Positions 31,467 to 33,303 of a DNA stretch of 33,303 nucleotides are shown here, one piece after another (the first letter of the stretch is position 1; every line of letters begins with the position of its first letter). Source of the DNA: Lachnospiraceae bacterium (GTDB taxonomy: Bacteria; Bacillota; Clostridia; Lachnospirales; Lachnospiraceae). The translations under genes were made by a program, and so were the position numbers. The notes under the pieces are model-generated. The model was not told the DNA's origin, ran no database searches, and worked only from the letters and a program-made list of their open reading frames with translations. The stretch lies in the NCBI GenBank assembly GCA_009911195.1, contig QXWV01000093.1, positions 1 through 33,303 on the forward strand, read 5' to 3'.

Positions 31467-32018
31467 ATGGATAAATATGTTCATGCGCCGCTTAACGATA
31501 CTGAGGTGCAAGCGCTTCAGGCAGGGGATTATGTATATATTTCAGGAATTATTTATACTGCCAGGGATGCTGCCCATAAAAGAATGGCAGAAACATTGGG
31601 CAGGGGGGAAAAGCTTCCTTTTAGTTTAGAAGGAAATGTTATATATTATATGGGGCCATCACCGGCAAGGGAAGGGCGCGTGATTGGTTCTGCGGGTCCT
31701 ACTACAGCGAGCAGGATGGACAAATATACACCAGATTTTTTGGACATGGGGCTAAAAGGCATGATAGGGAAAGGAAAGCGTTCGGACGCTGTGATAGAAG
31801 GAATCAAGAAAAACAAAGCAGTTTATTTTGCAGCTATAGGTGGGGCAGGGGCATTGCTGTCGCGTTCCATTAAGAATTCTAAAGTAATTGCATATGATGA
31901 TTTGGGCACGGAAGCAATCAGGGAACTGCAGGTAGAGAATTTTCCGGTAATAGTGGTAATTGACTCAAGAGGAAATAATTTGTACGATACAGCAGCAAAA
32001 GCATATAATATGAACTGA
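31467..32018 (+). CDS. class I fumarate hydratase, beta subunit
   Basis: A 183-residue partner of the alpha subunit. Family traits are LQAGDYVYISGIIYTARDAAHKR, given here as the pattern aGD-V-isG-iyTaRDaAHkr, then YMGPSPAREGRVIGSAGPTT, MGLKGMIGKGKRS and AVYFAAIGGAGALLSRSIK. The catalytic part of the heterodimer lies at the joint between the subunits. AGAAGGAG lies about 10 bases before the ATG. The alpha and beta genes are separate here, as in most Clostridia, rather than fused as in E. coli FumA. The acyltransferase gene follows after 22 bases. Confidence 0.93.
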   Translation: MDKYVHAPLNDTEVQALQAGDYVYISGIIYTARDAAHKRMAETLGRGEKLPFSLEGNVIYYMGPSPAREGRVIGSAGPTTASRMDKYTPDFLDMGLKGMIGKGKRSDAVIEGIKKNKAVYFAAIGGAGALLSRSIKNSKVIAYDDLGTEAIRELQVENFPVIVVIDSRGNNLYDTAAKAYNMN

Positions 32019-32040
32019 ATTTTTTTAGGATGATAAAATT

Positions 32041-32757
32041 ATGTATAGAATAGCAATGATGGTTATTAGGTTATGCTTGAAAGCGCCTTATTATTTATTT
32101 CAAATATGGAGATACGGAAAGAGCGACAAGGTTAGTTTTGAAGAAGCGTATGCCTATGTGAAAAAAGTAACAATTGCGGCTAATAAGGCTGGAAGGGTAA
32201 AGATAGAATCTTATGGACTGGAAAATATCCCAAAAGAAAATGGGTTCATATTTTTCCCCAATCATCAAGGGCTTTATGATGTGCTTGCTGTTTTGGAATC
32301 TTGCCCTGTTCCTTTCGCCTTTGTCATAAAAAAAGAAGCAAGCAATGTGATATTGTTAAAACAAGTGTCGAAAGCATTGGGTTCTTTAGCTATTGACAGG
32401 GAAGATATCAGGCAGTCTATGAAAGTAATCCAAGAAGTTGCAACACAAGTAAAGGGCGGAAAAAATTTTTTGATTTTTGCGGAGGGGACCAGAAGCAAAG
32501 AAGGGAATAAGGTACAGGATTTTAAAGGAGGGAGCTTTAAAAGTGCAATGAAGGCGCAATGCCCAATTGTGCCCTGCGCTTTAATAGATGCCTTTAAGCC
32601 CTTTGATGAAAAATCAATTAAGCCTGTGACGGTTAAAATAGTTTATCTTCCCCCTATTTATTATGAGGAATATAAGGGCATGAAGACGGTAGAGGTTGCG
32701 GCGGAAGTAAAAAGACGTATCGAAGAAATAATTATTAAAAAAACAATTGACAAATAA
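32041..32757 (+). CDS. 1-acyl-sn-glycerol-3-phosphate acyltransferase (PlsC family)
   Basis: A 238-residue membrane-associated acyltransferase that attaches the second acyl chain in phospholipid synthesis. The catalytic HX4D motif is NHQGLYD (His75, Asp80) and the glycerophosphate-binding block is FAEGTRSKEG (Glu near 147). The N-terminal 25 residues are hydrophobic with basic residues (RIAMMVIRLCLKAPYYLFQI) and should dip into the membrane. AGGATGA precedes the ATG. A later IVPCALIDAF also matches the family. Its last codons contain the -35 box of the tRNA-Ser promoter. Confidence 0.92.
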   Translation: MYRIAMMVIRLCLKAPYYLFQIWRYGKSDKVSFEEAYAYVKKVTIAANKAGRVKIESYGLENIPKENGFIFFPNHQGLYDVLAVLESCPVPFAFVIKKEASNVILLKQVSKALGSLAIDREDIRQSMKVIQEVATQVKGGKNFLIFAEGTRSKEGNKVQDFKGGSFKSAMKAQCPIVPCALIDAFKPFDEKSIKPVTVKIVYLPPIYYEEYKGMKTVEVAAEVKRRIEEIIIKKTIDK

Positions 32758-32775
32758 ATTGTTATGATATATAAT
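32747..32775 (+). promoter_or_regulatory. consensus promoter for tRNA-Ser, overlapping the plsC stop
   Basis: A perfect TTGACA (32747-32752), 17 bases and a perfect TATAAT (32770-32775). The -35 box lies inside the last codons of plsC. Transcription should start near 32782, about 55 bases before the tRNA. Confidence 0.88.
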
Positions 32776-32836
32776 AATTTTTGCGTTCGAGATGAGAATA
32801 TTTAAATTTACATTATAAATATTTAATTCAGGCTAT

Positions 32837-32924
32837 GGAGAAATACTCAAGAGGCTGAAGAGGCGCCCCTGCTAAGGGTGTAGGTCGTTCACGCGGCGCG
32901 AGGGTTCAAATCCCTCTTTCTCCG
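32837..32924 (+). tRNA. tRNA-Ser(GCT)
   Basis: An 88-base class II tRNA: acceptor GGAGAAA/TTTCTCC, D arm ACTCAAGAGGCTGAAGAGG, anticodon loop CTGCTAA (anticodon GCT at 32871-32873), a long variable arm typical of serine tRNAs, T arm AGGGTTCAAATCCCT, and discriminator G. CCA is not encoded. Confidence 0.95.
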
Positions 32925-32950
32925 TTCATTTACCTATATAAAAGAATCTT

Positions 32951-32972
32951 AAGAAATTGAGATTTCTTTTTT
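32951..32972 (+). terminator. terminator of tRNA-Ser
   Basis: AAGAAAT-TGAG-ATTTCTT followed by four more T, 26 bases after the tRNA end. The 7-bp stem is A/T-rich but the T-tract is clear. Confidence 0.7.
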
Positions 32973-33037
32973 GCCTTGCAGGGCATGTTTCCATTGTTAA
33001 TGTTCAAAGAAATTTGAAAAAAATGGAGAAATATGTC

Positions 33038-33067
33038 TTGACAAACAAAAAGGCAGAATGGTATAAT
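33038..33067 (+). promoter_or_regulatory. first of two tandem strong promoters (probable rRNA operon P1)
   Basis: TTGACA (33038-33043), 18 bases and TATAAT (33062-33067). Just downstream, CCATCG (33074-33079) pairs with CGATGG (33088-33093). Confidence 0.85.
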
Positions 33068-33128
33068 GAGAGCCCATCGTGTGATAGCGATGGCGAGTTC
33101 ATAAAAATAAAGAAAATGAAAAAAAGTC

Positions 33129-33157
33129 TTGACAAACAAATACCGACATGATAAGAT
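33129..33157 (+). promoter_or_regulatory. second tandem promoter (probable rRNA operon P2)
   Basis: TTGACA (33129-33134), 17 bases and TAAGAT (33152-33157). It shares the exact 15-base block GTCTTGACAAACAAA with the first promoter (33035-33049 and 33126-33140), pointing to duplication. Confidence 0.82.
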
Positions 33158-33303
33158 ATCAGAGTTGCGTCTGAAAAGACAAAACAAATTCTTCTTATGA
33201 ACTAAGTTCTTACGAACTAAAAAAAGAAGCAACAGCGAACCTTGGCAAATGAACAGCAATGCAACCCTGAAAATCCTTAAAGAAGATGCCCGCAAGGGCA
33301 GCC
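33158..33303 (+). other. probable rRNA operon leader (16S gene beyond the window)
   Basis: The last 146 bases lack a gene. They contain nested inverted repeats, CTTCTT (33191-33196) with AAGAAG (33224-33229) and AGTTC (33205-33209) with GAACT (33214-33218), then CGAACCTTGGCAAATGAACA, a block I associate with rRNA leader and spacer RNA in Lachnospiraceae, and TGCCCGCAAGGGCA near the end. With tandem consensus promoters and a tRNA just before, an rRNA operon is the likely reading. The 16S 5' end is not reached. Confidence 0.6.

Noticed and set aside
1-33303. CRISPR array, prophage or intact insertion sequence
   Set aside because: No regularly spaced direct repeats, no integrase or transposase pattern in any frame; the only short tandem repeat is the purine block at 20119-20230.

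Overview
The window looks like a chromosomal segment of an anaerobic Gram-positive Clostridia, most likely a motile Lachnospiraceae relative. The evidence is the gene repertoire (flagellin, a FliS-like chaperone, a Lachnospiraceae-type DUF6240 protein, BofA next to a DUF2508 protein, a two-subunit class I fumarase), strong AGGAGG-type ribosome sites, and TTGACA/TATAAT promoters. Nearly every gene is on the + strand; the exceptions are a DUF2508 gene and a tRNA-Lys. No phage, CRISPR array or intact insertion sequence was seen.

Layout. (1) 1-3984: a small unknown protein, a 283-bp near-palindromic non-coding element (301-583), a DUF89 damage-control phosphatase, a metal permease followed by a Fur-family regulator with a strong dyad operator in front, and a NYN/OST-HTH RNA-related protein. 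(2) 3985-11110: tRNA-Lys(CTT) and tatD-rsmA leave from interleaved divergent promoters; then a 933-residue TPR protein with a degenerate AAA-like C-terminus and glgB, closed by a clear terminator. (3) 11222-16192: a flagellar group made of a DUF6240 protein with a FliK-like C-terminus, an overlapping flagellin gene and a FliS-like gene. (4) 16234-16924: DUF2508 and bofA, divergent, with a SigE-like promoter candidate before bofA. (5) 17125-28993: a Tad/Flp type pilus locus: prepilin peptidase, CpaE-like, CpaF, TadB, TadC, Flp pilin, DUF5702 (TadG-like), TadE-like protein with zinc-ribbon-like repeats, second prepilin peptidase, second TadE-like protein, DUF6382-FHA membrane protein and rhomboid protease. 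(6) 29026-32757: flavodoxin-SCP2 protein, HIT protein, fumarase alpha and beta, and an acyltransferase. (7) 32747-33303: tRNA-Ser(GCT) with its promoter, a terminator, then tandem strong promoters and the leader of what is probably an rRNA operon; the 16S gene would lie beyond the window.

How the genes work together. The pilus locus is the largest coherent system. CpaF should power assembly on the TadB/TadC platform, Flp is the major pilin, the TadE-like proteins are minor pseudopilins, and two peptidases are available to process them. Several parts are unusual: the CpaE-like protein has lost its P-loop lysine, TadC carries a roughly 200-residue outside insertion with an Ig-like portion, one TadE-like protein has two Cys-rich repeats, a 12-bp purine repeat separates cpaF from tadB, and a pseudoknot candidate sits just before the pilin gene. 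The flagellar group next door suggests a region devoted to surface appendages. Gene family assignments are from memory of the families and visible motifs; no searches could be run.
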